A stretch of DNA of 64,000 nt, taken from assembly GCF_012290005.1 (NCBI RefSeq), contig NZ_JAAXMS010000012.1:101202-165201 (forward strand), written 5' to 3'. The notes under the pieces are model-generated. The model searched no databases, was not told the DNA's origin, and was given only the letters and a program-made list of their open reading frames with translations. The stretch is from Crateriforma spongiae (lineage in GTDB: Bacteria; Planctomycetota; Planctomycetia; Pirellulales; Pirellulaceae). Numbering within the stretch: position 1 is the first letter of the stretch; each line of letters opens with the position of its first letter. Below are positions 53,119 through 60,978 of this stretch, piece after piece. Made by a program: the position numbers and the translations under genes.

Positions 53119-54258
53119 TCACTCGGCAAACCGAGCCAGTCGCTCGGTGGCGATTTTGATCTCGTGTTCAGGTTGCCGAACGCCGACGGAAATTCTCACC
53201 AAGCCGGTCTCGGCCGTGCCCAACGCTTCGTGGGACACCGGCGAACACTGCAACCCACTGCCGACGATTAATCCGTGCCGCCGAAGCCGATTGGCTGACT
53301 CGCCACTCGTTTCTCCCTCGACCGAAAACGCGATCGTCGGAAGACGGCTATCCGGATCAGCTGATCCAAACAAAGTCACTCGCGAGCTGCGAGACAACGT
53401 TTCTCGCAAACGACTCGCCTGCCCGCGGGCGATTTCCAAGTCATGCGTTCGAGTCGTCTCACCAAGTCGATTAATGGACGCTTCCAATCCGGCGAGCGAA
53501 AATTGGTCGACCGATCCCACGTCGCAATACCCCGGCCGATTTCCCACCAGTCGGTTTCCCATCGGTCGGCCTGAATCATCGGCATTGCGGTCCGGAATCG
53601 CACACTGAGCGGTCGGGCATTTCATGATTGCGCTTGCTGCGACGTACAAACCGCCAATGCCCCATGGAGCTTGCAAACCTTTGTGCCCACCGAAGGCCAC
53701 CAAGTCAGCGCCCAACTGATCCAAAGCCAGATCCACCCATCCAACAATCTGAGCGGCATCAATCAACACCATCGCATCGTACTGATGTGACAGTTCAGTC
53801 ATCCGCTCGATAGGCAACAAGTCTCCTGTCACGTTGCAGGCGGCCGTCACCGCAACCAGCCCGACGTCGCGTCTTGCAAGGTTTTTCTCAAACGCACCCA
53901 AGTCCACCGGCCGATCGTGGCCGGCTGCAATCCGCTCGACCTCGATCCCCTTCTCGCTCAGCTTTTGCAACGGTCCATCGACCGCATGGTGCTCCCAATG
54001 GCTGGTCAGAACTCGCTTTCCTGGTAGCAAGTCTATGTTCACGATCGCCGTCGCAAGGGATGACGTGCAGCCCGGCGTCAGCAGCAATTGCTCCGGATCG
54101 GCCACACCAAAGAACCGACACACCGCCGCATGAGCTCTCTCAAATCGCTCCGGCCATTCACACGGATGAGACCGCATCGCATCCGTCACTGCATCAGTCA
54201 CGGGAGCTGGCGTTGGCCAGCTCGTCCCAGCGTGATTCAAGTAAATCGGTTCATCCAT
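53119..54258 (-). CDS. class V aminotransferase (cysteine desulfurase-like)
   Basis: 379 residues. MDEPIYLNHAGTSWPTPAPV at the start, VLTSHWEHHAV, ACNVTGDLLPIE, VLIDAAQIVGWV and the PLP-lysine motif LVAFGGHKGLQAPWGIGGLYV identify a fold-type I class V aminotransferase close to SufS-like cysteine desulfurases; the C-terminal catalytic Cys loop could be GSGLQCSPVSHEALGT. Its start codon overlaps the stop of the rhodanese remnant (ATGGATGA), so the two once formed a sulfur-transfer pair. Confidence 0.88.
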   Translation of the reverse strand: MDEPIYLNHAGTSWPTPAPVTDAVTDAMRSHPCEWPERFERAHAAVCRFFGVADPEQLLLTPGCTSSLATAIVNIDLLPGKRVLTSHWEHHAVDGPLQKLSEKGIEVERIAAGHDRPVDLGAFEKNLARRDVGLVAVTAACNVTGDLLPIERMTELSHQYDAMVLIDAAQIVGWVDLALDQLGADLVAFGGHKGLQAPWGIGGLYVAASAIMKCPTAQCAIPDRNADDSGRPMGNRLVGNRPGYCDVGSVDQFSLAGLEASINRLGETTRTHDLEIARGQASRLRETLSRSSRVTLFGSADPDSRLPTIAFSVEGETSGESANRLRRHGLIVGSGLQCSPVSHEALGTAETGLVRISVGVRQPEHEIKIATERLARFAE

Positions 54259-54482
54259 GCGGTCTATTTTCCTGTTTGTTCATCGCCATTAATTTCACGT
54301 CGTACTGATCCGGAACACGAAAGATCCGCCAGTAGGGATGCACGGCGTTGGTCGACTCTCCATCGGGCGTTTCAAGTGGCAAGCCGGCATGGCACCAGCC
54401 CAAAATGCTGGCGTGATAGTTGACCGCATCAATCCCTTTCGCCACCAGCTTCCGAGCGAACAAGTAACTTCGTCCGCCCACG
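54251..54482 (-). pseudogene. 3' half of a rhodanese gene, cut at a REPIN
   Basis: TVGGRSYLFARKLVAKGIDAVNYHASILGWCHAGLPLE and VHPYWRIFRVPDQYDV are the same as the second half of the rhodanese at 234-620. The first half, with the fold's DVR strand and the catalytic Cys, is absent: the match stops exactly where the GTAG element 54483-54538 begins, and the sequence beyond it is unrelated. A reading frame continues through the element to 54544 ([19 protein letters not shown]) but that is repeat-coded. Overlaps the aminotransferase start. Confidence 0.8.
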
Positions 54483-54538
54483 GTAGTGGATGAGGCGACG
54501 AATCCCTTTCTACCGGGACTCGTCGCCTCGTCCACTAC
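54483..54538. repeat. REPIN, short perfect type (56 bp)
   Basis: GTAGTGGATGAGGCGACGAA with its inverted partner TCGTCGCCTCGTCCACTAC, separated by a short loop; both arms are of the same type (A/A'). It marks the break in the rhodanese gene. Confidence 0.85.
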
Positions 54539-54663
54539 AAACAAACCGTGTTACTCACGCTTCAAGACACACGTCGGTCCGGATCAGCGATAGGTCTTTA
54601 ACGGCTAAGCCCTACCTGTCGCCTCGAATTCCAAGATTTCTTCACTCTTCACCCTTCACTCTT

Positions 54664-54834
54664 CTAACTTCGGTTGCCTTCGCAGCACGTCTCGCAGATC
54701 CGATGACACCGCGTGCATTGCAGCTTGCCACGAATGTCGACCAGCCGGCCGCCACAAACGGGACACGCGGGATCGGTCGTCGGGCACGCCTCCGGCGTCG
54801 ATTTCGATTCAGATTTGGGGCTGTTGTTGCTCAT
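54664..54834 (-). CDS. small zinc-ribbon protein
   Basis: 56 residues starting MSNNSPKSESKSTPEAC. Its second half, CPVCGGRLVDIRG followed by KLQCTRCHRICETCCEG, has seven cysteines in zinc-ribbon spacing (CPVC...CTRC plus CETCC). I recall similar short proteins in planctomycetes, usually ending CETCCEG. Function unknown. A GGAT/TCC context gives no strong ribosome site, but the ordered Cys pairs make a chance frame unlikely. Confidence 0.7.
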   Translation of the reverse strand: MSNNSPKSESKSTPEACPTTDPACPVCGGRLVDIRGKLQCTRCHRICETCCEGNRS

Positions 54835-55227
54835 GGATGCATTCTACCCAAGGAATCGTCCGCAAATAAGTTGCACAGGTATTCGCCGATCGGCAATCTG
54901 ATCGTTCTGCAAAAGTCTTGCCCGATCCGCTACGACACCGAAGGCTTTGAGTAAGGGTGCTTTACTTTGGCGAAGCCATTGTTGGCGAGCGGTATGACGC
55001 GTTCGTAGCTCGGGCCTACATCAACAGCGATGTCTGAGATCGCGGAGCTTCGACTAGCGTTGTCCGGTCTCGCCGCTGAGATCCTCGACCAACTGGGTTC
55101 GCAATAACGTTTCCATGCGAAATACTGGTACACCATCTGGGCAATCTCACCCGACTGATCGACACCCTTGTTTCTCAAATGAAGCAAGTGTTTCAGACCG
55201 CGATAGCCACCAAATCGACTAGCAATC
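54835..55227. other. intergenic region, nothing clear
   Basis: About 390 bases. A minus-strand frame of 102 codons (54930-55238) has no protein-like features. Possibly decayed sequence next to the MTH1187 pseudogene. Confidence 0.4.
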
Positions 55228-55518
55228 GTGAAAGTCATCGTTGATCTCTGCGTCGTCCCGCTCGGTGTCGGCGTCTCCGTCAGCCAGTAAGTGGCCGAAT
55301 GTCAGAAAGTCCTCGACGACGCTGGGCTGAATCATCAAATGCACGCCTACGGAACGAACATCGAAGGCGAATGGGACGATGTGTTCGCGGCGATCAAACG
55401 ATGCCACGAGCGAGTTCACGAAATGGGAGCTCCGCGAATCACGACGACAATTAAGGCAGGGACGCGGACCGACCGTGATCAAACGATGCAGGATAAAATC
55501 GACAGCGTCAAACCGTAG
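55228..55518 (+). pseudogene. MTH1187-family gene with a premature stop
   Basis: From GTG 55228 the frame reads VKVIVDLCVVPLGVGVSVSQ, then TAA at 55288-55290, then VAECQKVLDDAGLNHQMHAY to the end in the same frame. The intact paralogue at 3317-3610 has Tyr (TAC) at the stop position, so one base change created it. The rest of the frame is still open and ends in the TAG of the next REPIN (55516-55518). The paralogue ends at a GTAG repeat too. Confidence 0.85.
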
Positions 55519-55588
55519 TGGACGAGGCGACGAGTCCTTCCACATCCACATTCTCAAACCCGAATGGATTCCTCGCGTCATCCACTAC
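55515..55588. repeat. REPIN, long type (74 bp), 5' of the RAYT gene
   Basis: Left arm GTAGTGGACGAGGCGACGAG (type A), about 28-base spacer, right arm ending CTCGCGTCATCCACTAC (type B: GACGCGAGGAG on its own strand). Its TAG closes the MTH1187 pseudogene, and its right end is four bases before the RAYT start codon. Confidence 0.88.
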
Positions 55589-55592
55589 CTTT

Positions 55593-56156
55593 ATGAAACG
55601 CGATCACCTGAAACGACTGCCTCGAGAAAACTACCAAGGCGATGCCATCGTTCACTGGACCGTCACGGTGAGAGATCGGCTTCAAGGCTGGCTCCGACCG
55701 GTGTTTTACTACCGTTTTCGCGAACTGCTCACCCACACCATGTTCCGGTACGGCTTAGCGTCCCCCATCTTTTGTCTCATGCCAGACCACATGCACATGG
55801 TTTGGATGGGACTGTTCAGCGGCTGCGACCAGCTCAACGCAATGAAGCACTTTCGGTTGCGTTGTCATGAATCGCTCGAACTGATCGGTTACGGACTGCA
55901 GGACCAAGCCTACGACCATGTGCTGAAGGAAGAAGAGCGACGGGAAGAAGCCTTCCGAGAGCTTTGCAATTACATCGCTCGCAATCCAGAGCGGGCGGCC
56001 ATTGTCGAACCCGATGGCTACGCGACGTATTCGTACTCCGGTTGTCTCGTTCCGGGTTATCCCGAACTCAAACCGTTCGATAGCGACTACTGGAATCAGT
56101 TTGACCGGATCGTGTCCAGACTACGACAAAGAGGAATGCAGCAACTAAACCCGTAG
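55593..56156 (+). CDS. REP-associated tyrosine transposase (RAYT, Y1 family)
   Basis: 187 residues of the Y1 (IS200-like HUH) transposase superfamily in its REP-associated form. CLMPDHMHMVWMG contains the HxH pair (His66, His68) that binds the metal, and NYIARNPERAAIVE carries the presumed nucleophile Tyr127 in the typical YIxxNPxRA context. Unlike IS200/IS605 the gene is single-copy here and bounded by GTAG repeats on both sides (55515-55588 and 56153-56220), as in RAYT/REP units. It begins at ATG 55593; the frame upstream to 55518 is only repeat. Stop TAG belongs to the right element. Such enzymes recognise GTAG plus a hairpin. Confidence 0.9.
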   Translation: MKRDHLKRLPRENYQGDAIVHWTVTVRDRLQGWLRPVFYYRFRELLTHTMFRYGLASPIFCLMPDHMHMVWMGLFSGCDQLNAMKHFRLRCHESLELIGYGLQDQAYDHVLKEEERREEAFRELCNYIARNPERAAIVEPDGYATYSYSGCLVPGYPELKPFDSDYWNQFDRIVSRLRQRGMQQLNP

Positions 56157-56220
56157 TGGACGAGGCGACGAGTCCCCTCCGCGCATTGGCATTCCGAGGA
56201 CTCCTCGCGTCGTCCACTAC
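56153..56220. repeat. REPIN, long type (68 bp), 3' of the RAYT gene
   Basis: GTAGTGGACGAGGCGACGAG at the left, CTCCTCGCGTCGTCCACTAC at the right. The left TAG (56154-56156) stops the RAYT gene; on the opposite strand, the right end's TAG (56217-56219) stops the dioxygenase gene. Confidence 0.9.
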
Positions 56221-56960
56221 GAGACAGCGACATAGTCATGCCAACGAACTCCGTCGGGCAACGATTCTGAGGCTGCAAACTCGAGATGCAGAATACGTCG
56301 GTGACGCTTCGTTCCTTCGACTGACGAGCCGCTGGCGTGGCTGATCAGCGGACGCATGGCCAGCACGTCGCCGGGTTTGGCATAGATCGTCACGGCTTCT
56401 TCAATGCCCACGCCCTCGGATTCGCTGGACACATGCGAGCCAGGGATCACCCGCAGAGGCGCGTTCTCGTCGGTGACTTCATCAAGATGGATTCGCAGCG
56501 TCAGCATTTGCCGCAAGACGTCATCCGCAGCAATCAAGTGCGGAACGCCTGCTTTGACTGTCGGTCGTGAAAAGTGCGTCGACACGATCTGGTTATCGCG
56601 AACCGCAATCGACGTGTCCTTGTGCCACGGCAGATTCCAAGTTCGCTCAGGTGGTTTGTCGAAGAACAACGCGCGAACCAGCCCGAACTCCGACCCAAGT
56701 TCCGCGTGAAGGAACGACAATATCGGCTTGTTCCGCCACACCGTCGAAACCTCGGGCATCGTCTCGATCAAATTTCGAGCGGCATAAACATGCCCGCGAC
56801 TCGCCCTCTTCGAAAGGTCTCGAGCACGAACCGATTCGGTGTCTTCGGTAAAGGTCTGGTCACAGATGGATCGCAGCCGTTCTGTCGTCTCCAGATCGAC
56901 CGCGCCCGGCAATAGACAATAGCCATCGCGGCTGAGGCGGTCTTTAAGCAGTTCGTCCAT
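56217..56960 (-). CDS. phytanoyl-CoA dioxygenase family protein
   Basis: 247 residues, Fe(II)/2-oxoglutarate oxygenase of the PhyH family: DGYCLLPGAVDLETTERLRSICDQ, WHKDTSIAV (HxD metal ligands, about residues 136-138), APLRVIPGSH and ISHASGSSVEGTKRHRRILHLEF with the second His and the Arg for 2-oxoglutarate. ATG 56960 is used; its start overlaps the end of the DUF2071 gene by 17 bases. The stop codon is the TAG of the REPIN at 56153-56220. Confidence 0.88.
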   Translation of the reverse strand: MDELLKDRLSRDGYCLLPGAVDLETTERLRSICDQTFTEDTESVRARDLSKRASRGHVYAARNLIETMPEVSTVWRNKPILSFLHAELGSEFGLVRALFFDKPPERTWNLPWHKDTSIAVRDNQIVSTHFSRPTVKAGVPHLIAADDVLRQMLTLRIHLDEVTDENAPLRVIPGSHVSSESEGVGIEEAVTIYAKPGDVLAMRPLISHASGSSVEGTKRHRRILHLEFAASESLPDGVRWHDYVAVS

Positions 56961-57708
56961 CCCCACATTTTTGCACGACCCAGGCCCGCACGTCGATGGG
57001 CTTTGCGAGCAGCAGATGCGGCTCGCCTTCGAACTTGAAACCAAACCCGTCGCCCATCGTGTTGATCCTCTCGTCGCAGGTGGCCGGTGCCAGCGACCAG
57101 GGCGGATGATCAATTTCGCCGCGATAGATGCGACCACGACGATTGGCACTGTAGAGGCAGTACCTCGCCGTCAGCCAATGTTCCAGCGATCCCGGCTCGG
57201 CTCTGTTGAATTCGCCGGCGGCCCAGTAGCTTGCCTCGTACTCTGCCGGCGGCTCCCCGCGATGAGTCCGGCGACTGCGATAGTCGATGGCAGAATCATC
57301 GTTTCGTTCGATCGACATGGTCGCGTCCATGTACGGCAGGTTGAACGTCGCGCGAGCCACACGAACCGCCACTCGGCTTTCGGCATCCAGTGAGAAAAAC
57401 CAAACACCCGGTTTGCCGTCGACGGTGACATAAGTTCGCACGTTCAATTCCAGGAACCGACTCAAGCCCGGTATCGGCGGGCAGAAGCGCGGAGCGATGT
57501 TCGACATCAAGAAGGGAACCACCCCGACCCAGGCTTTGCCATCTCGGGTGTCAAGCGTGACGCCCGCCGGCAATCGGGCCGCAACCACTTGGGGATCCAC
57601 AGCCCAGTGAGCAAACAGCAATTCCGACCACGTCATTCGCATGACCCAGGGTTGTCTTGGCAGCGGCCACGTTCTGTCAGATATCGGTCCTGCCGTTCTA
57701 CTTTCCAT
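56944..57708 (-). CDS. DUF2071 (YqjF-like) protein
   Basis: 254 residues matching DUF2071: [94 protein letters not shown] and [35 protein letters not shown]. No catalytic role is established for the family. It overlaps its neighbours at both ends (11 bases with the epimerase gene, 17 with the dioxygenase gene), so the three form one operon. Confidence 0.88.
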   Translation of the reverse strand: MESRTAGPISDRTWPLPRQPWVMRMTWSELLFAHWAVDPQVVAARLPAGVTLDTRDGKAWVGVVPFLMSNIAPRFCPPIPGLSRFLELNVRTYVTVDGKPGVWFFSLDAESRVAVRVARATFNLPYMDATMSIERNDDSAIDYRSRRTHRGEPPAEYEASYWAAGEFNRAEPGSLEHWLTARYCLYSANRRGRIYRGEIDHPPWSLAPATCDERINTMGDGFGFKFEGEPHLLLAKPIDVRAWVVQKCGDGRTA

Positions 57709-58720
57709 AAAGGTCCCTCAGTGCAGGTTCGAGATCGGCAAATTGAAACTCAAAACCTTCTTTCATCAAACGCTGCGGAATCACGTAGCGACCGTAGAGC
57801 ACCAATTCCGGATCGGTTCGCATGAACAACGGAGCCCCAATGCGGACCATCCATTCGAACGCAGGCAGTCCGATCGGCATCCCAATCACCTCGCGAAGCG
57901 TCCGCATGAAATCAGCCTGCGACTTCGGGTTGGGTGACGAAACAATGTAGGCGCCCGACATCGTCTCGTCGGTGATCGCGCGGGCGAAGATTGCGTTGAT
58001 GTCGTCTTCATGAATCCACGACATGCCCTGCGTACCGCTGGCGACCTTGCCGCCCAGTCCTAGCTTAGCGATCAAGCCAAGCGTCCCGAGTGCTCCGCCG
58101 CCCGCTCCACGATCGCGTCCAACGACGAAACTGGTCCGCATCACCACTCCGCGTTGATCCGGCATTTTGCTTTCAGCAAACGCAGCCTCCCACGCTCGGG
58201 CAACCGTCGGGGCCAGTCCGAACCCATAAGCCGAGTCTTCGGTGCAAACGGCCGACGGCGGATCACCGTAGATGTGAGCCGTGCTCATCTGCACCCAAAC
58301 CGGCGGTGGACTCGCGACCTTCCGCATCGCCGCCCCAAGCACCTGAGTCGACTCAATCCGCGATCGCAAGATCTCATCGCAGTGATCGGGTGTCTTGATG
58401 CAGTTCACCGTTCGGCCGGCGAGGTTAACGACCGCGTCACAACCGTCGATGGCGGCTAACCAATCCGTCCCAGACGTAGTGGACGAGGCGACGAGTCCCT
58501 CACCATTCCCCGTACTCTCAGGACTAATCGCGTCGTCCACTACCGGCACCGACCGCCCGTCCCAGACGACGTGCTTCCAATCTCCCTTCGCTTTCGGAAC
58601 CGAGCGTGAAATAATCGTGACCTCAGCCCCAGCCGCCAAAAACGCTTCCGCCATCGAAAGCCCAAGAAATCCGCTACCGCCGGCGATGACGATCCGTTTG
58701 TTCTTCAAGTCACTGGTCAC
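57698..58720 (-). CDS. TIGR01777-family epimerase with REPIN-coded insert
   Basis: 340 residues. [33 protein letters not shown] at the N-terminus, [14 protein letters not shown], and [11 protein letters not shown], then [15 protein letters not shown] fit the TIGR01777/SDR39U1 epimerase-like family. Residues 60-82 ([22 protein letters not shown] and one more) lie between VVWDGRSVP and [18 protein letters not shown] and are coded by the element 58476-58543; relatives have a short loop there. The frame is intact, so the protein may tolerate it. Function of the family is not well known. First gene of a three-gene operon. Confidence 0.88.
   Translation of the reverse strand: MTSDLKNKRIVIAGGSGFLGLSMAEAFLAAGAEVTIISRSVPKAKGDWKHVVWDGRSVPVVDDAISPESTGNGEGLVASSTTSGTDWLAAIDGCDAVVNLAGRTVNCIKTPDHCDEILRSRIESTQVLGAAMRKVASPPPVWVQMSTAHIYGDPPSAVCTEDSAYGFGLAPTVARAWEAAFAESKMPDQRGVVMRTSFVVGRDRGAGGGALGTLGLIAKLGLGGKVASGTQGMSWIHEDDINAIFARAITDETMSGAYIVSSPNPKSQADFMRTLREVIGMPIGLPAFEWMVRIGAPLFMRTDPELVLYGRYVIPQRLMKEGFEFQFADLEPALRDLYGK
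58476..58543. repeat. REPIN inside the epimerase gene (68 bp)
   Basis: GTAGTGGACGAGGCGACGAG at left and ATCGCGTCGTCCACTAC at right (type A/B arms). Read on the minus strand it adds 23 residues in frame. Confidence 0.9.
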
Positions 58721-58841
58721 GAATTCACTCCAAAGGCGGAAACGCTGCTGATTTCATTCAATTAACCGCAGCCCCGGGCCACGGGCGACATCTGCGAACC
58801 TGCGGCAAATGATAAAACTCCTATTCGACTAGAGTCTTTTT

Positions 58842-58897
58842 GTAGTGGACGAGGCGACGAGTCCCTCAAGTCATGGACTCGTTGCCTCGTCCACTAC
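58842..58897. repeat. REPIN, short type (56 bp)
   Basis: GTAGTGGACGAGGCGACGAG followed after a short loop by ACTCGTTGCCTCGTCCACTAC; both arms type A. It lies between the divergent epimerase and nucleotidyltransferase genes, ending 12 bases before the start codon of the latter, so it may be in its leader. Confidence 0.88.
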
Positions 58898-58909
58898 GAG
58901 AAGAAACCC

Positions 58910-59833
58910 ATGCTGATCTATTCCCCCGGCACACAAGTGGTCGCTCAGAAGGACGTCATGGCGGCGAACGATCGGATCGCCCACCCGGCCGGAGCGGTTG
59001 GCGTCATCGTTCGTGCGCCCGTCGATCGGACTCACGCGTATCGAGTCAAATTCAGCGATGGCTTTGAAGCTCCGATCCATCATGACCAACTCGTTCGGCT
59101 AGCGGATTTCAAAAGTCAAACCATCCGCGACGCCGATGCGTCGCTGGCCAGCTCCGGTTTGTACGAACGGGTGATCTTTCGTTGCGTCATCGGTTCACGG
59201 GCCTACGGACTCGAAGATGAAGCTTCCGACACCGACCGCCGCGGGATCTACCTGCCACCGGCCGACCTGCATTGGTCGCTCTATGGAGTCCCCGAGCAAC
59301 TGGAGAACGATAAAACGCAGGAGGTGTACTGGGAATTGCAGAAGTTCATCGTGCTCGCACTGAAAGCGAACCCGAACGTTCTCGAATGTCTCTATTCGCC
59401 AATTGTCGAAAGGACCACGCCGCTGGGTGACGAATTGCTCGCGATGCGCGAAGCTTTCTTGTCCAAACTGGTCTTTCAAACCTACTCAGGCTACGTCGCA
59501 TCGCAGTTCAAGAAGATGCAAACCGACATCCGCAATCAAGGCCGCGTGAAGTGGAAGCACGTCATGCACTTGATTCGGTTGCTTCTTTCGGGAACCCATG
59601 TGTTGCAGCACGGTTGCGTTTCCGTCGATGTCGGCGACCATCGCGATCGGCTACTGACGATCAAACGGGGCGAGATGCCGTTTGACGAAGCCGACCGCTG
59701 GCGGAAAGCACTGCAAGTCGAATTCGAATGCGCCTTCAAACAAACCGCACTCCCCGACCGACCCGACTACGACCGAGCCAACGCGTTCCTGATTGACGCA
59801 CGACGCCAAGCGATGCAAAACCAACTTCCGTAG
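58910..59833 (+). CDS. PF10127 (RlaP-like) nucleotidyltransferase, catalytic form
   Basis: 307 residues. An N-terminal extension (YSPGTQVVAQKDV, VGVIVRAPVDRTHAYRVKFSDGFEAPIHHDQLVRL) looks like a small beta domain. Then comes a DNA polymerase beta-type nucleotidyltransferase core: VIGSRAYGLEDEASDTDRRGIYLPP with the GS motif and the SDTD metal ligands, then YWELQKFIVLALKANPNVLECLYSP. This is the PF10127 family, linked in other genomes to RNA repair gene sets. No ligase gene is seen nearby. The TAG stop is part of the next REPIN. Confidence 0.85.
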   Translation: MLIYSPGTQVVAQKDVMAANDRIAHPAGAVGVIVRAPVDRTHAYRVKFSDGFEAPIHHDQLVRLADFKSQTIRDADASLASSGLYERVIFRCVIGSRAYGLEDEASDTDRRGIYLPPADLHWSLYGVPEQLENDKTQEVYWELQKFIVLALKANPNVLECLYSPIVERTTPLGDELLAMREAFLSKLVFQTYSGYVASQFKKMQTDIRNQGRVKWKHVMHLIRLLLSGTHVLQHGCVSVDVGDHRDRLLTIKRGEMPFDEADRWRKALQVEFECAFKQTALPDRPDYDRANAFLIDARRQAMQNQLP

Positions 59834-59901
59834 TGGACGAGGCGACGCGTCCCATCCCACAACAAACAACAACATCCCGGACTCCTCGCGTCGTCCACTA
59901 C
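59830..59901. repeat. REPIN between the two nucleotidyltransferase genes (72 bp)
   Basis: GTAGTGGACGAGGCGACGCG at left, CTCCTCGCGTCGTCCACTAC at right. The left TAG is the stop codon of the first gene and the right end is immediately before the ATG of the second (59903). Confidence 0.9.
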
Positions 59902-59902
59902 C

Positions 59903-60661
59903 ATGAATCTGCCAAACGAAAAACTGCTCCAGCACGTTCAATCGCATCCCTATCCGTTGCTTTTTGCAACGATTAGCGGTGCTCTCCTCTACGGTTTTCG
60001 GTCAGCCGATTCGGATTTCGGTTTGCGAGGCGTCCATCTGCTGCCACTGGAGACCGTTGTCGGACTCGACGAGGGCGACCAAACGGTCGAAAAAGAGGGT
60101 ATCTACGACGGTCTGGAGATAGACCTGGTCACGCACGACGCATCAAAATTCTTCACGTTGATGCTGAAGCGGAACGGATACGTGCTCGAACAAATCTTCT
60201 CGCCTCTGATTGTGCACAGCACTCCCGAGCACGACGAACTGAAGTCCATCGCCGCAGGTTGCATCACCAAGCATCACGCACATCATTACCTCGGTTTCGC
60301 AGCGACACAGTGGAAACTGTTCGGCAAGGAGTCTCCGCCGCGAGTCAAGCCGTTGCTGTACGTCTTCCGTGTGCTGCTGACCGGCATCCATCTAATGCAA
60401 ACCGGCGAAGTCGAAGCGAACATCCTGCGGCTCAATGAGACCGCAGGACTGAGCTACATTGAGGAACTGGTTGACCGCGAGTCAAATGGTCCGGAGAAGG
60501 GGACGCTCGATGCGACGGATCTCGCGTTCTACGAGCGGGAGTGCCAACGACTGACCGCCGAATTGGAATCGGCACACGAGAAGTCCAACCTCCCCGAAGC
60601 TCCATCCGCCCGGCAGGAATTGAACGACTTGCTCGTTCGGTTGAGACTTAATGCAGATTGA
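59903..60661 (+). CDS. PF10127-like protein with degenerate active site
   Basis: 252 residues, same family as the gene before it: ATISGALLYGFRSADSDFGLRGVHLLP followed by YDGLEIDLVTHDASKFFTLMLKRNGYVLEQIFSPLIVHST. Compared with the neighbour's GSRAYG...SDTDRRG, the GS has become GA and the SD-x-D has become SDFG, so the second metal-binding Asp is gone. It is probably non-catalytic and may be a partner of the first protein. Its start abuts the REPIN, leaving no room for an upstream ribosome binding site other than within the element. Confidence 0.8.
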   Translation: MNLPNEKLLQHVQSHPYPLLFATISGALLYGFRSADSDFGLRGVHLLPLETVVGLDEGDQTVEKEGIYDGLEIDLVTHDASKFFTLMLKRNGYVLEQIFSPLIVHSTPEHDELKSIAAGCITKHHAHHYLGFAATQWKLFGKESPPRVKPLLYVFRVLLTGIHLMQTGEVEANILRLNETAGLSYIEELVDRESNGPEKGTLDATDLAFYERECQRLTAELESAHEKSNLPEAPSARQELNDLLVRLRLNAD

Positions 60662-60978
60662 ATGAATAGAGTTACCAGTACTGCAAATGCCCTGAGCTTA
60701 ATGCCGATAGTACGCAACCGCCCGAACAAGCGGCGGAGCGTTTGGATCGGCGGGTGCAATTTCCCACCAGTTCTGCATGCGAGAGACTCCCTCGTCAAAG
60801 TCATGTTCGACGCCGCCCGCGGCGGGCGACGTTTCAAAAGAACACGACAGTTACGAGAAGCCCCCAACAGGCCTCAAGCGGCTATGTCACACAATCCAGC
60901 CAGAATTCCGTGACTTTGTCACACACCTCCAGCAAAGATTGCAATTAGCTGAACAATTGAGCGTTGTACACAGTCGAA
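60662..60978. other. intergenic region between converging genes
   Basis: About 317 bases. A short GC-rich palindromic stretch occurs at about 60811-60830 (GCCGCCCGCGGCGGGC). No gene or REPIN seen. Confidence 0.5.

Noticed and set aside
54930..55238. 102-codon minus-strand frame as a gene
   Set aside because: It overlaps the start of the MTH1187 pseudogene and has no recognisable features.
55518..55592. N-terminal extension of the RAYT protein starting at GTG 55518
   Set aside because: These 25 codons are REPIN sequence; the family begins at ATG 55593.
60811..60830. GC-rich palindrome as a transcription terminator between converging genes
   Set aside because: No T run on either side and the stem pairing is irregular, so I did not call it.
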